Notes: generated from the sequence alone by a model not told the origin. A stretch of DNA of 64,000 bases from Sedimentibacter saalensis (GCF_007830175.1 NZ_VLKH01000003.1:62001-126000); one strand, 5' to 3'. Positions 9,289-18,438 are shown, counted from the first letter of the stretch. Numbers and translations are program-made.

Positions 9289-10502
9289 GTAGCATATCCT
9301 CCCTTCATGGTTGACCTGATTGATTTCGGTATTGCGCTGATCACAACAAACACATTGACAATCCAATATACAGTCGGATACCATGCAGCCCAGAAATAAT
9401 ATTTCAGAACATTGTCATATTTAGAGTCATTCAATAAAGACATATACAATTGAATGCAGCTCATTATAACCATTGTAAAGGAATTGAATGATAGCCATAT
9501 TAAAAGCTGCTTTATATCTGTTGCTCTGAAAATAAAATAAACAGTCACTATCAGCCACAACAAAGACCATATGGTGCTCAGTATCTGTTCCAGGTAAATA
9601 GGCCATATTCTTCTTTGCCTGTAGTCCTTGAAAATATCCCAGTGCCTGAGAACAACTTCCTGGCTTCCCTGAGCCCACCTAACCCTTTGCTTCCATATAC
9701 CTGTGAGCGTTTCCGGAACAAGCATCCAGCACAGAGCTCTGGGTTCGTATCGTATGTCCCAGAATCTTCTCTGAAGCTTCCATGACACGGCAATGTCTTC
9801 AGTTATCATATCCCTGTCCCACAGACCCACATCAACAAGTGCTCTTTTTCTGAAGGCAACAATTACTCCGGACACTGTCATAACTTTGCCTATTACTCTT
9901 TGCGTTCTTTTTATGGAGCCTATTATTGATGCATATTCAACAAGCTGAAGCTTTCCAAGAAGTGTGTCGCGGTTTCTTATTCTTGGATTTCCTGTCACAG
10001 CTCCAACTCTTTCCCCTCTTTCAAGAAAATGCCTTATTAAATAGTATGGTGCGAAATCATCCAGCAGAGCATCTGAATCAATGCAGAGCAGGTATTCTGC
10101 TGATGCAGCATGGGCTGCAATGTGAAGGGCATTTGCTTTACCTTTGTTTTCACGACAGCTTATAACTCTGAGGCAATTGAACTTTTCAGCAAGTCCAATG
10201 AGTATTTTTTCTGTATTGTCGCGGCTTCCGTCATTTACAGCTATAATTTCAAAATCCGGATATGAAAGTTGCGACAAATACTCAATGGTTTCCCCTATTG
10301 TTTCTTCTTCGTTGTAGCAGGGTACAAGTATGCTTATTTTAGGCCAGTTATATTTTTCAATGTCAATTTCTTCTTCGTTTTCTCGTGTAGCTGAAAAAAT
10401 AATGGAGCCGGCAATCCAAAACAACGACATTAAAAATGGATACCAGAATATGTAATTTTCTACGATTTGAACTAATTTCGGCAGCTCATAAAACAACGTC
10501 AC
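9249..10502 (-). CDS. Membrane glycosyltransferase family 2, PgaC/IcaA-like
   Basis: A 417-residue processive GT2 synthase. After an N-terminal membrane segment the catalytic core shows ISILVPCYNEEETI, CIDSDALLDD (DxD-type), DRDMITEDIAVSWKLQ (TED) and KQRVRWAQGSQE (the Q-x-x-R-W-type acceptor motif). Several C-terminal helices follow. Such enzymes polymerise and export beta-linked N-acetylglucosamine. The GTG start at 10502 has a TAGGTGAAG ribosome site. With the two genes after it, it makes a compact Pga/Ica-like exopolysaccharide operon. An extended minus-strand TATAAT lies at 10543-10548. The product being PNAG is inference. Confidence 0.88.
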   Translation of the reverse strand: MTLFYELPKLVQIVENYIFWYPFLMSLFWIAGSIIFSATRENEEEIDIEKYNWPKISILVPCYNEEETIGETIEYLSQLSYPDFEIIAVNDGSRDNTEKILIGLAEKFNCLRVISCRENKGKANALHIAAHAASAEYLLCIDSDALLDDFAPYYLIRHFLERGERVGAVTGNPRIRNRDTLLGKLQLVEYASIIGSIKRTQRVIGKVMTVSGVIVAFRKRALVDVGLWDRDMITEDIAVSWKLQRRFWDIRYEPRALCWMLVPETLTGIWKQRVRWAQGSQEVVLRHWDIFKDYRQRRIWPIYLEQILSTIWSLLWLIVTVYFIFRATDIKQLLIWLSFNSFTMVIMSCIQLYMSLLNDSKYDNVLKYYFWAAWYPTVYWIVNVFVVISAIPKSIRSTMKGGYATWNSPDRGSRSSL

Positions 10503-11036
10503 AACTTCACCTACCTACGACTTTTTTCGACATACAGCAAATATTATATCACAATAATGGCTGAAGTACAGACAAAGTTCGAAAGCATGCAGAAATACTG
10601 AAAAATTTAGAAATCATCATATTTATAAAATTAATTTTTATGTAGTCCAGGAATATTTTAATGCATATTTATTTAATATTTCTCAACTCTTTCGCTGTGT
10701 GCACACTTTTTCCCAAAAGTGAATTGTGCCAAGACAAGAATTTTACATTATAATTATTTTTATTTACATTTAATTATACATTACGCTTTAAAGGGTGTAT
10801 TCGAAGAAATACTTGCATATAGTTCGTCAAACTCAAAGATACCCATTACTTGTCTCATTGATTTCACTTTTATTCATTTCATAAATCAATTATATATTTA
10901 TTCAAACAAATATTCCAAATTTTATTTCTCAAAAATATTTCTTCAAAATTAATAAAAATAATACTTGCATATATAAACTAATAGTATTATAATCATCCAT
11001 ATTTTCAAAAAATAATATGTTTAGAAAGGAGAAGAA
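10503..11036. other. 534-bp AT-rich divergent gap with promoters, no convincing gene
   Basis: This gap separates the glycosyltransferase (minus) from argC (plus). It holds a minus-strand -10 at 10543-10548 and the argC promoter at 10965-10993. The 13-mer ATACTTGCATATA occurs at 10809-10821 and again at 10961-10973, the second overlapping the argC -35 box. A short frame at 10719-10952 has low-complexity composition and no ribosome site and is not accepted as a gene. Confidence 0.6.
10965..10993 (+). promoter_or_regulatory. Sigma-A type promoter for argCJBD
   Basis: TTGCAT and TATAAT separated by exactly 17 nt, ending 43 nt before the argC ATG, which has an AAAGGAG site. The repeat ATACTTGCATATA covering the -35 region is a possible repressor site, for example for an ArgR-type regulator (inference). 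Confidence 0.75.
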
Positions 11037-12077
11037 ATGATAAAGGCAGGAATTATAGGAGCAACAGGGTACGCTGGAGGTGAACTTGTAAGACTTCTTT
11101 TAAGTCACAAGGATGCAGAAATAAAATGGTATGGCTCCAAAAGTTATATAAACAAAAATTATTATGAAGTTTACCAGAATTTTTTTGAAATAGTTCCGGA
11201 CAAATGCATGGATGACAATCTTGATGAACTTTCGGAAATTGTTGATGTCATTTTTACAGCCACTCCCCAGGGCTACTGTTCTTCACTGCTTTGCAGCAAA
11301 ATACTGTCAAATTGCAAAATCATTGATTTAAGCGCTGATTTCAGAATGAAAGATACAGAAGTATATGAAAAATGGTACGGGATTAAACATAAAAGTCCCG
11401 ATTTAATACAGGAGGCCGTCTACGGTCTGTGCGAAATAAACAGGAAACAGATTAAGGATACAAGGATAGTTGCAAATCCGGGATGTTACCCCACATGCAC
11501 CACATTGTCACTTTATCCGCTGGTTAAAGAAGGAATCATAGATGTAAATACAATAATAACAGATGCTAAATCCGGAACATCCGGAGCAGGCAGAAGCACA
11601 AAGACAGACAATTTGTTCTGCGAGGTAAATGAAAATATAAAGGCGTACGGAGTGACTGACCATCGGCACACTCCGGAAATAGAGGAACAGCTTTCATATG
11701 CTGCAGGACAAAATGTCACGATAAACTTCACGCCTCACCTGGTGCCCATGAACAGAGGCATTTTGACAACGTCATATGCATCACTAAAAAAAGAAACTTC
11801 TTATGAGGAAGTTCGAGAGGTTTATGAAAAATATTACAAGGACGAATTTTTCATAAGAGTATTAGACCGGGATGTATATCCGCAGACAAAGTGGGTTTCA
11901 GGAAGTAATTTTGTTGACGTGAATTTTAAAATTGACCACAGAACAAACAGAATAGTAGTATTGGGGGCAATGGACAATTTGGTAAAGGGAGCTGCAGGTC
12001 AGGCAGTTCAAAACATGAATATTATGTTTGGTTTGGAAGAAACATCAGGTCTTAAACATGTGCCTATGTTTCCTTAA
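11037..12077 (+). CDS. argC: N-acetyl-gamma-glutamyl-phosphate reductase
   Basis: This 346-residue enzyme has an N-terminal Rossmann motif GATGYAGGELVRLL and the active-site NPGCYPT, whose Cys is the catalytic nucleophile. SGTSGAGRS and HRHTPEIEEQL follow. It reduces N-acetylglutamyl phosphate to the semialdehyde with NADPH, the third step of arginine/ornithine synthesis. It is the first gene of a tight argC-argJ-argB-argD cluster; argJ starts 15 nt after its stop. Confidence 0.97.
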   Translation: MIKAGIIGATGYAGGELVRLLLSHKDAEIKWYGSKSYINKNYYEVYQNFFEIVPDKCMDDNLDELSEIVDVIFTATPQGYCSSLLCSKILSNCKIIDLSADFRMKDTEVYEKWYGIKHKSPDLIQEAVYGLCEINRKQIKDTRIVANPGCYPTCTTLSLYPLVKEGIIDVNTIITDAKSGTSGAGRSTKTDNLFCEVNENIKAYGVTDHRHTPEIEEQLSYAAGQNVTINFTPHLVPMNRGILTTSYASLKKETSYEEVREVYEKYYKDEFFIRVLDRDVYPQTKWVSGSNFVDVNFKIDHRTNRIVVLGAMDNLVKGAAGQAVQNMNIMFGLEETSGLKHVPMFP

Positions 12078-12091
12078 TACAGGAGGAAAGT

Positions 12092-13312
12092 ATGAAAGAG
12101 ATAGAAGGAGGAGTCACCTCCCCTAAAGGATTCAAGGCTGCAGGTGTTTTTGCAGGAATCCGCAAAAAGAAAAAGGATATGGCAATGATTTTCAGCGAAG
12201 TTCCATGCATTGCAGCAGGAACATTCACTACAAATATAGTTAAGGCAGCTCCAGTAAAATGGGATATGGAAATGGTTAAAAAGTCTCCTTTTGTCCAGGC
12301 AGTGGTTGTTAACAGCGGAGTAGCCAACACCTGCACAGGTGCAACAGGAATGGGATACTGCAGGGACATGGCAGTTACCGCAGGATTAAATCTCGGGATT
12401 CCCACAGAAGCCGTACTTGTTGCATCTACTGGCTTAATCGGAAAACAAATACCAATTGATAAAATTAAGACCGGAATAGAAAATCTCGTTCCTATTCTCG
12501 GAAGTTCAAAGGAAGACGGAATAATGGCAGCAGAAGCAATACTCACAACAGACACAAGAAAAAAGGAACTGGCTGTGGAAATTGAACTTTCAGGAAAGAA
12601 GGTAATCATAGGAGGAATGTGTAAGGGTTCCGGCATGATTCATCCCAACATGTGCACCATGCTAAGCTTCATTACAACAGATGCTGCCATTTCAAAGGAA
12701 CTTCTGCAGGAAGCACTGAGCACGGATGTTAAGGAAACATACAACATGATTTCCGTGGACGGAGACACATCAACAAACGACACTGTGCTGCTGCTGGCAA
12801 ACGGACTGGCAGGAAACCATGAAATTACTGAGAAGAATGAAGATTATGAAAAGTTTGCAGAAGCTCTTAATTTCGTAAATACTTATTTTGCCAAAAGAAT
12901 AGCCGAGGACGGAGAAGGAGCAACATCCCTTTTCGAAGTAAAAGTCATCAATGCACTCACAAAGGAGCAGGCTATGAAGCTTTCTAAATCCATTGTGTCC
13001 TCAAATTTGACAAAGGCTGCAATTTTCGGCCATGACTTAAACTGGGGAAGAATACTTTGCGCCATGGGTTACTCCGGTGCAGAATTCGAACCCGACGATG
13101 TAGATTTGTACTTTGAAAGCAGCGGCGGAAAAATCAAACTGATAGAAAACGGAATAGAGCTAATATACAGCAAGGAAGCAGCTGAAGAAATACTTTCAAA
13201 ACCAGAAATCACTGTCATTGCTGACATAAAAATGGGAAATCAGTCCTCAACTGCATGGGGATGCGACCTTACCTACGATTATGTGAGAATCAATGCAGCA
13301 TACGGATCATAG
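12092..13312 (+). CDS. argJ: Bifunctional ornithine acetyltransferase / N-acetylglutamate synthase
   Basis: The 406-residue ArgJ precursor begins with GGVTSPKGFKAAGVFAGIRKKK. The autocleavage region GMCKGSGMIHPNMCTMLSF carries the Thr that becomes the N-terminal nucleophile of the beta chain. It transfers acetyl from N-acetylornithine to glutamate, making the acetylated arginine pathway cyclic. Whether it is mono- or bifunctional cannot be told from sequence alone, but no separate argA-like gene lies here. An AGGAGG-type site precedes it. Confidence 0.96.
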   Translation: MKEIEGGVTSPKGFKAAGVFAGIRKKKKDMAMIFSEVPCIAAGTFTTNIVKAAPVKWDMEMVKKSPFVQAVVVNSGVANTCTGATGMGYCRDMAVTAGLNLGIPTEAVLVASTGLIGKQIPIDKIKTGIENLVPILGSSKEDGIMAAEAILTTDTRKKELAVEIELSGKKVIIGGMCKGSGMIHPNMCTMLSFITTDAAISKELLQEALSTDVKETYNMISVDGDTSTNDTVLLLANGLAGNHEITEKNEDYEKFAEALNFVNTYFAKRIAEDGEGATSLFEVKVINALTKEQAMKLSKSIVSSNLTKAAIFGHDLNWGRILCAMGYSGAEFEPDDVDLYFESSGGKIKLIENGIELIYSKEAAEEILSKPEITVIADIKMGNQSSTAWGCDLTYDYVRINAAYGS

Positions 13313-13320
13313 GAGGATCA

Positions 13321-14190
13321 ATGGAAATAGAATCATTAATCAATCAAGCAATGAAGCCTGAAGAACTTCAATTCATAAAAGAATACCAAAACAAAATTGT
13401 TGTTGTGAAATATGGCGGAAGTGCAATGACAGATGAAAATATTAAGAAAAATGTTGTAGAAGATTTGGCTCTGCTGAAAAAGGCAGGATTAAAACCAATT
13501 GTTGTTCACGGCGGCGGCAAAGAAATAAACAAATGGCTTTCAAGACTGGGAATTGAAAATAAATTTGTAAACGGACTCAGAGTCACGGATGAACCTACTC
13601 TCGAAATTGCAGAAATGGCATTGTCAAAGCTCAACAAGGAACTTGTTCAGCTTATGGAAAGTTTCGGAGTCAAATCAGTAGGCATAAGCGGCAAGGACGC
13701 AGGTACAATCAAAGTTTCTAAAAGATATTCTGATGAAACTGACTTGGGCTATGTAGGAAAAATAAACAATGTTGATAATTCTCTCATCATGATGCTGCTT
13801 GAAAAAGACATCACTCCCATCATTTGCCCCATAGGGCTTGATGAAAATTATCAAGGTTACAACATAAATGCCGATGAAGCGGCGTGTGCAGTTGCAACAT
13901 GTGTAAAAGCGGAAAAGCTGGTTTTTTTGACAGACATAGAAGGAGTGTGCAAAGATCCCAAGGATTCCTCAACAGTAATTCCAAAACTTTCAGTTCATGA
14001 AGCGAAACAATTCTTAAACAGCGGCGGTGCAGGAGGCGGCATGCTTCCAAAGCTCATGAACTGCATTGAAGCCGTGGAAAACGGAGTTTCCAGGGTGCAC
14101 ATCATAGACGGAAGAGTACAGCATTCGCTGCTTAAAGAATTTTTGAACAAAAAAATGGGTACAATGATATTAGCAAAGGGGAATATTTAA
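13321..14190 (+). CDS. argB: N-acetylglutamate kinase
   Basis: From ATG 13321 (MEIESLINQAMKPEE, behind AGGAGG) the protein is 289 residues. A longer frame opens at 13255 but only overlaps the end of argJ. Amino-acid kinase motifs are VVKYGGSAM, IVVHGGGKEI, NINADEAA and SGGAGGGMLPK. It phosphorylates N-acetylglutamate, the second pathway step and often the feedback-controlled one. It lies 8 nt after argJ and 1 nt before argD. Confidence 0.97.
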   Translation: MEIESLINQAMKPEELQFIKEYQNKIVVVKYGGSAMTDENIKKNVVEDLALLKKAGLKPIVVHGGGKEINKWLSRLGIENKFVNGLRVTDEPTLEIAEMALSKLNKELVQLMESFGVKSVGISGKDAGTIKVSKRYSDETDLGYVGKINNVDNSLIMMLLEKDITPIICPIGLDENYQGYNINADEAACAVATCVKAEKLVFLTDIEGVCKDPKDSSTVIPKLSVHEAKQFLNSGGAGGGMLPKLMNCIEAVENGVSRVHIIDGRVQHSLLKEFLNKKMGTMILAKGNI

Positions 14191-14191
14191 A

Positions 14192-15403
14192 TTGAATAAA
14201 GAAAATTACATCTTAGAAGCAGAAAATTCACTTCTTAAAACTTACAAAAGATACGAAATTATTTTAGACAAAGGCGACGGGGTTTATCTTTACGATACTG
14301 ACGGCAAGCAGTACCTCGATTTTGCTTCAGGCATAGCTGTCTTTGCCTTAGGATACAACAACCAGGAATATAATCATGCCTTAAAAAACCAGGTGGACAA
14401 ACTTCTGCACACGTCTAACTACTACTACAACCTGCCTGCCATAGAAGCAGCAAAGAAATTTACTAAAGCTTCAGGGATGGACAGGGTGTTTTTCACAAAC
14501 AGCGGCACTGAGGCAATTGAAGGAGCAATAAAGCTTGCAAAGAAATATGCCTACAACAAAGACGGCTCAGCCGGACATGAAATAATTTCAATGAACAACT
14601 CCTTTCACGGAAGAAGCCTGGGTGCACTTTCAGTGACAGGAAACCCTGAATATCAGAAGGCCTTCAAGCCTATGATTGAGGGAGTTAAATTTGCAGAAAT
14701 GAACGACCTGGAAAGCGTAAAATCCCTGGTTTGTGAAAAAACATGTGCCATAATATTGGAACCTGTTCAAGGGGAAGGAGGAATTTATCCCGCAGACAAG
14801 GAATTCCTGCAGGGAGTTAAATCAATATGCGACGAAAATGATATTTTGCTTATTTTCGATGAAATTCAGTGCGGAATGGGAAGAACCGGATCAATGTTTG
14901 CATACCAGGATTACGGAGTAATGCCTGACATATTGACTTCAGCCAAGGCTTTGGGATGCGGCGTTCCTGTCGGAGCATTTGCAGCCAATGAAAAAACAGC
15001 ATCAGCCATGGTTCCCGGTGACCACGGAACCACATACGGCGGAAATCCGTTTGTATGTGCAGCAGTGAGCAAGGTTTTTGATTTGTTTGAATCTGATAAA
15101 ATTCTGGAAAATGTCTCTGAAATCACTCCATATCTGGAAAATGAACTTGATAAGCTTATAGAACAATATGATTTAATTGAAACAAGAAGAGGAAAAGGTC
15201 TCATGCAGGGAATTGTATTTTCTGTTCCTGTTGGTGATATTGTGTTAGAAGCTCAGAAGCAAGGCCTTATAATCATTACCGCAGGCAAAAATGTTATAAG
15301 ACTTGTTCCTCCCCTTGTAATAACAAAACAACATGTTGATGAAATGATTGTGAAATTCAAATCTTCAATAGACTCTGTAGTTAATACAAACAATAAACAT
15401 TAG
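14192..15403 (+). CDS. argD: Acetylornithine aminotransferase
   Basis: A 403-residue class III PLP aminotransferase with a TTG start immediately after argB. Visible features are LDFASGIAVFALGY, FFTNSGTEAIEGAIKLAKK, NSFHGRSLGALS, IFDEIQCGMGRTG and the PLP lysine in TSAKALGCGVPVGA. It converts N-acetylglutamate semialdehyde to N-acetylornithine. It ends the arg operon here; no argF/carB follows, and two mobile-type repeats sit directly downstream. Confidence 0.96.
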   Translation: MNKENYILEAENSLLKTYKRYEIILDKGDGVYLYDTDGKQYLDFASGIAVFALGYNNQEYNHALKNQVDKLLHTSNYYYNLPAIEAAKKFTKASGMDRVFFTNSGTEAIEGAIKLAKKYAYNKDGSAGHEIISMNNSFHGRSLGALSVTGNPEYQKAFKPMIEGVKFAEMNDLESVKSLVCEKTCAIILEPVQGEGGIYPADKEFLQGVKSICDENDILLIFDEIQCGMGRTGSMFAYQDYGVMPDILTSAKALGCGVPVGAFAANEKTASAMVPGDHGTTYGGNPFVCAAVSKVFDLFESDKILENVSEITPYLENELDKLIEQYDLIETRRGKGLMQGIVFSVPVGDIVLEAQKQGLIIITAGKNVIRLVPPLVITKQHVDEMIVKFKSSIDSVVNTNNKH

Positions 15404-15415
15404 AATTTACAAATA

Positions 15416-15495
15416 GTAGGGGCGGATCTTGTGTCCGCCCGTGCTGTTGATTCAATAACAATCTTTATTGCGGGAGAACAGTAGTTCTCCCCTAC
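15416..15495. repeat. GTAGGGG...CCCCTAC dispersed element, copy 1
   Basis: An 80-bp non-coding element with terminal GTAGGGG and CCCCTAC. Its left half folds as a GGGCGGA...TCCGCCC hairpin and its right half as GGGAGAAC...GTTCTCCC. The same design recurs at 15539, 35673, 44245, 44473 and 52337, with a half copy at 59779, so it is a MITE-like or REP-like family. No coding sequence is inside. Confidence 0.8.
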
Positions 15496-15538
15496 AAACT
15501 GGAATATAGATTTAATGTTATTTCCTTATAATCGATGC

Positions 15539-15616
15539 GTAGGGGCGGATCTTGTGTCCGCCCGTATTATTGATTAAATAATCTTGTTATCTTCGAAGGA
15601 CAGTAGTCCTCCCTAC
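15539..15616. repeat. GTAGGGG dispersed element, copy 2
   Basis: A 78-bp second copy, 43 bp downstream of copy 1 and in the same orientation. The left hairpin is nearly identical to copy 1; the right hairpin (AGGACAGTAGTCCTCCCTAC) is diverged. The pair fills most of the 260-bp gap between the convergent argD and gltX genes. Confidence 0.8.
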
Positions 15617-15664
15617 ATGATTGAATTACCTATCGCCAACATAAATAAACTGACGGCTCTTCTT

Positions 15665-17311
15665 TTATTTGTTTATTGCCTTTTCGATTCTGTTTCTTAC
15701 TTTTTCTTCACCCATAATCTGCTGAAGTTCCCATACATCAGGTGATGTGGCACGTCCTATGACTGCAATTCTTATTACAGAGCTTACATCACCCACATGT
15801 CCTTTGTACATTTCAGGATTTTTCTTGTAATCCTTTGGTTTTGCAGCATATCCGTTGTCCTGTGCTATTATTCTTATTTTATCAAACCACTGGCTCTGGT
15901 CGTCGCTGTGATCATATGTTTCAAGATAAGCTTTCAGCAGTTTTTTTGCTTCCTCATCATTTATGTTTTCAGGATAATTGTCAACAACATCAAAATATTC
16001 ATCAAAGAAATAGCTTATGAATTCGAAAATCTGCTGGCAGTACATGAGGTCCTTGCGTGGTTTATCTCCATTCCTTCCAACATTAAGAAGCTTAATTACA
16101 TCTTCCTTGTGTTTAGAAAGTACATTTGTTATTTCAGTTTTGTGTGCTTTAGCCCAGTCAAGCATGAAGTTAAAAATATCTTCTGCTGCAAACTTAAGGA
16201 GTACGTCCTTGCTTATGTTGTTAAGTTTATCAAGGTCGAACAACGCTCCGGAATTGCTCATTTTTTCTAATGCAAATTTGAAATTGTCCGTATGGCTGTC
16301 AGGATTTTCAATTCTCCACTCTTCGTAATTGGAATTTAAAATTGTCAGCAGGTATTCTCTCACCGCTGCAGGATGATATCCAAGGTCCATGTAGAATCCA
16401 AGTCCAAGTTCCGGGTCTTTTCTTTTTGAAAGCTTTCTCTTTGCTCCGTTATCCATTTTCATCAGGTGTGCTGTATGGCAGTAAACAGGAGTATCCCATC
16501 CCAGTGTTGTAAATATTTCATAATGAATTGGAAGTGTTGAAAGCCATTCTTCCCCTCTTACAACATGTGTCACTCTCATGAGATGATCGTCAACAACATG
16601 GGCAAAATGGTATGTAGGTATTCCGTTTGTTTTTAAAATTACTATATCCTGATAATTTTCATGTATTGTGAGATGGCCTCTGATGGCATCATCTATTTCA
16701 AATGTTCCTTCTTCAGTTCCCATAGACATGAATCTGATTACAAATTCTTCGCCCCTTGCCAGTTTTTCCTGAACTTCTTCAAGTGTAAGATTTCTATCCT
16801 TAGCCCACTTGCCGTAATACCCCGTATTCACATTTTCTTCGGTTTGTTTTTTTCTTGTTTCTTCAAGCTCTTCTTCTGTGCAAAAACATGGGTATGCTCT
16901 TCCCTGCTCTACCAGGTATTTTGCAACGCACTGATAAATTTTGCCGCGGTTGCTTTGGAAGTAAGGTCCGTAGTTTCCAATTTCTCCTTCAATACCTGCT
17001 CCTTCGTCAAACTTCAGCCCGAAGTATTCAAGAGATGAAATTATTGTTTCAACAGCTCCTTCAACCTTTCTCTTTTCGTCTGTGTCTTCAATTCTCAGCA
17101 TGAAGACACCTTCGCTTTGGTGTGCAAGGCGTTCGTCAACAAAAGCTCCGTAAAGATTTCCAAGGTGAATGAAACCTGTAGGACTTGGAGCCAGCCTTGT
17201 AACCTTTGCTCCTTCTTTCAGATTTCTTTTGGGAAACACTTCTTCTTCATAATATTGTACTGATTCCTTTATATCCGGAAACAACATTTCTGCAAGTTTT
17301 TTATAATCCAT
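15665..17311 (-). CDS. gltX: Glutamyl-tRNA synthetase
   Basis: A 548-residue class Ib synthetase. The HIGH-type motif is in RLAPSPTGFIHLGNLYGAF and the KMSKS-type motif in AKRKLSKRKDPE. FMLRIEDTDEKR lies in the catalytic core, and a zinc-like cluster CFCTEEELEETRKK follows. It charges tRNA-Glu and, in organisms using GatCAB, usually also tRNA-Gln; which applies is not visible here. The upstream leader holds a tRNA-like structure followed by a terminator rather than a T-box. Confidence 0.95.
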   Translation of the reverse strand: MDYKKLAEMLFPDIKESVQYYEEEVFPKRNLKEGAKVTRLAPSPTGFIHLGNLYGAFVDERLAHQSEGVFMLRIEDTDEKRKVEGAVETIISSLEYFGLKFDEGAGIEGEIGNYGPYFQSNRGKIYQCVAKYLVEQGRAYPCFCTEEELEETRKKQTEENVNTGYYGKWAKDRNLTLEEVQEKLARGEEFVIRFMSMGTEEGTFEIDDAIRGHLTIHENYQDIVILKTNGIPTYHFAHVVDDHLMRVTHVVRGEEWLSTLPIHYEIFTTLGWDTPVYCHTAHLMKMDNGAKRKLSKRKDPELGLGFYMDLGYHPAAVREYLLTILNSNYEEWRIENPDSHTDNFKFALEKMSNSGALFDLDKLNNISKDVLLKFAAEDIFNFMLDWAKAHKTEITNVLSKHKEDVIKLLNVGRNGDKPRKDLMYCQQIFEFISYFFDEYFDVVDNYPENINDEEAKKLLKAYLETYDHSDDQSQWFDKIRIIAQDNGYAAKPKDYKKNPEMYKGHVGDVSSVIRIAVIGRATSPDVWELQQIMGEEKVRNRIEKAINK

Positions 17312-17359
17312 TTTTTCCTCCGCATAGCACTAGTATGTGTTTTTTTAATTAAAATAACA

Positions 17360-17387
17360 AAAGACGGTATTTATCACATACACCGTC
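17360..17387 (-). terminator. Terminator in the gltX leader
   Basis: In the minus direction GACGGT...ACCGTC forms a hairpin followed by TTTTGTTATTTT. It stands between the tRNA-like element and the gltX start, so it could end a short upstream RNA or act as an attenuator of gltX. Confidence 0.65.
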
Positions 17388-17397
17388 CTCAAACATT

Positions 17398-17467
17398 TCT
17401 GGTAACAATAGGGAATCATACCCCTGATTCCACCTTGAGATGGTGGCAGACCGCTTGACCATGAGTC
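17398..17467 (-). ncRNA. tRNA-Glu-like element in the gltX leader
   Basis: On the minus strand the D-arm core GGTCAAGCGGT is followed by an anticodon-like arm: stem CCACC/GGTGG with 7-nt loop ATCTCAA, anticodon CUC (Glu). A T-arm-like AGGGG...TCCCT and a 3' ACCA follow. The two acceptor strands do not pair and the D- and T-loops are off consensus, so this is not a normal tRNA gene. It is either a decayed tRNA-Glu or a tRNA mimic in the leader of the enzyme that charges tRNA-Glu. Confidence 0.5.
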
Positions 17468-17526
17468 ATAGACAGTTTTCATAATTATATACTTATTAAC
17501 ATATTTTGTCTACTATTTTTGTAGTA

Positions 17527-17964
17527 TCAATGTTTGCAGCAGTGTCCTCCAACATCTCCGGTCTTCATCATTAAGATTTCACCGTTTTCTTCGGAAACTT
17601 CTTCGAAACCAATGCTTTCAAAAAGCATTTTGCATTGCTTTCCTATTTTTGCATAAGTCTTTTCAGCTCCCATGTCAAAAGCTTTTCTCACAATCATTCT
17701 TATTATTAAATCACCATATTTTTTACCACGATGTTGTACCAAGACACAAACCATGTCAGCAAAAAATTTTCCTTCTTTAAAAAGCAATCTTCCCGTACCA
17801 ACAGGTACATTGTCTTCATACACAACAAGGCTGAATGCAAAATCATCATAAATATCCGTTATGAGATTTTCATCTGCTTTTAGTTCATAACAAAATACAT
17901 TTTTTCTTAAGGATATAGCATCACTTATATTATCCCTGCCTTGAAGCCATCTTGTATATATCAT
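17527..17964 (-). CDS. GNAT-family acetyltransferase
   Basis: A 145-residue single-domain GNAT protein with FSLVVYEDNVPVGTGRLLFKEG, the acetyl-CoA region VCVLVQHRGKKYGDLIIRMIV and a late FESIGFEEVSEENGEI. The substrate is unknown. The short tail GGHCCKH is Cys/His-rich and might bind metal (speculative). It is transcribed on its own, upstream of gltX on the same strand with 215 bp between them. Confidence 0.82.
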   Translation of the reverse strand: MIYTRWLQGRDNISDAISLRKNVFCYELKADENLITDIYDDFAFSLVVYEDNVPVGTGRLLFKEGKFFADMVCVLVQHRGKKYGDLIIRMIVRKAFDMGAEKTYAKIGKQCKMLFESIGFEEVSEENGEILMMKTGDVGGHCCKH

Positions 17965-18146
17965 ATTGCACCTCTTACATTTTGCAATTTTGCAAATTCA
18001 CCATTTTTCATTTTAATCCTCTGTTTTTTTATCATATATAAATATTATAACAATATTTAAAGCACGTGACAATGAATAATGTTGTAGTTTTTCCTGTTTG
18101 TGGTATAATATTAACAGTATCAGCAAAATAAACTGAGGTGATGATT

Positions 18147-18344
18147 ATGACGTTAGGTGAAAAGTTAAGAAGCATCAGAAAAGAAAAGGATATGACCAAA
18201 CAGGAACTGGGCAACGTTTTGAATGTACCTAAAGAAAGAATCAAGCTTTACGAAAACAACGAAGAAGTACCATCAGATTTTTATTTGTCAGCTTTTGCAC
18301 AATATTTCAATATTTCAGTTGAAGAACTGACAGATGCTGAATAA
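18147..18344 (+). CDS. Small XRE-family DNA-binding protein
   Basis: A 65-residue protein that is almost entirely one HTH_XRE domain: LGEKLRSIRKEKDMTKQELGNVLNVPKERIKLYENNEEVPSDFYLSAFAQYFNISVEELTD. ATG 18147 is preferred to GTG 18138 because the GAGG site lies at a normal 8-nt distance. Its target is unknown. It precedes the TM1266-type gene on the same strand but with a 170-bp gap that holds its own attenuator. Confidence 0.8.
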   Translation: MTLGEKLRSIRKEKDMTKQELGNVLNVPKERIKLYENNEEVPSDFYLSAFAQYFNISVEELTDAE

Positions 18345-18438
18345 ATAATATTAAATATTCTTAACATTATTATGGTTGTATTTATAATTTAGCTATGTTA
18401 AATTAATATCAAAATCTAAGCTTAAGGATTTTCTAAGA

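Noticed and set aside
10719..10952. Open frame of 77 codons in the argC upstream gap
   Set aside because: Low-complexity, Phe/Ile/Tyr-rich, no ribosome site, and overlaps promoter-type repeats.
10503..11036. T-box or riboswitch in the argC leader
   Set aside because: No T-box GGTGG, specifier or terminator; the transcript start is about 40 nt before argC, too short for such a leader.
15416..15616. CRISPR-like repeats
   Set aside because: Only two units with unrelated internal spacing, and the units are palindromic elements found singly elsewhere.
17398..17467. Functional tRNA-Glu gene
   Set aside because: Acceptor strands do not pair and the D- and T-loops are off consensus; kept only as a tRNA-like element.
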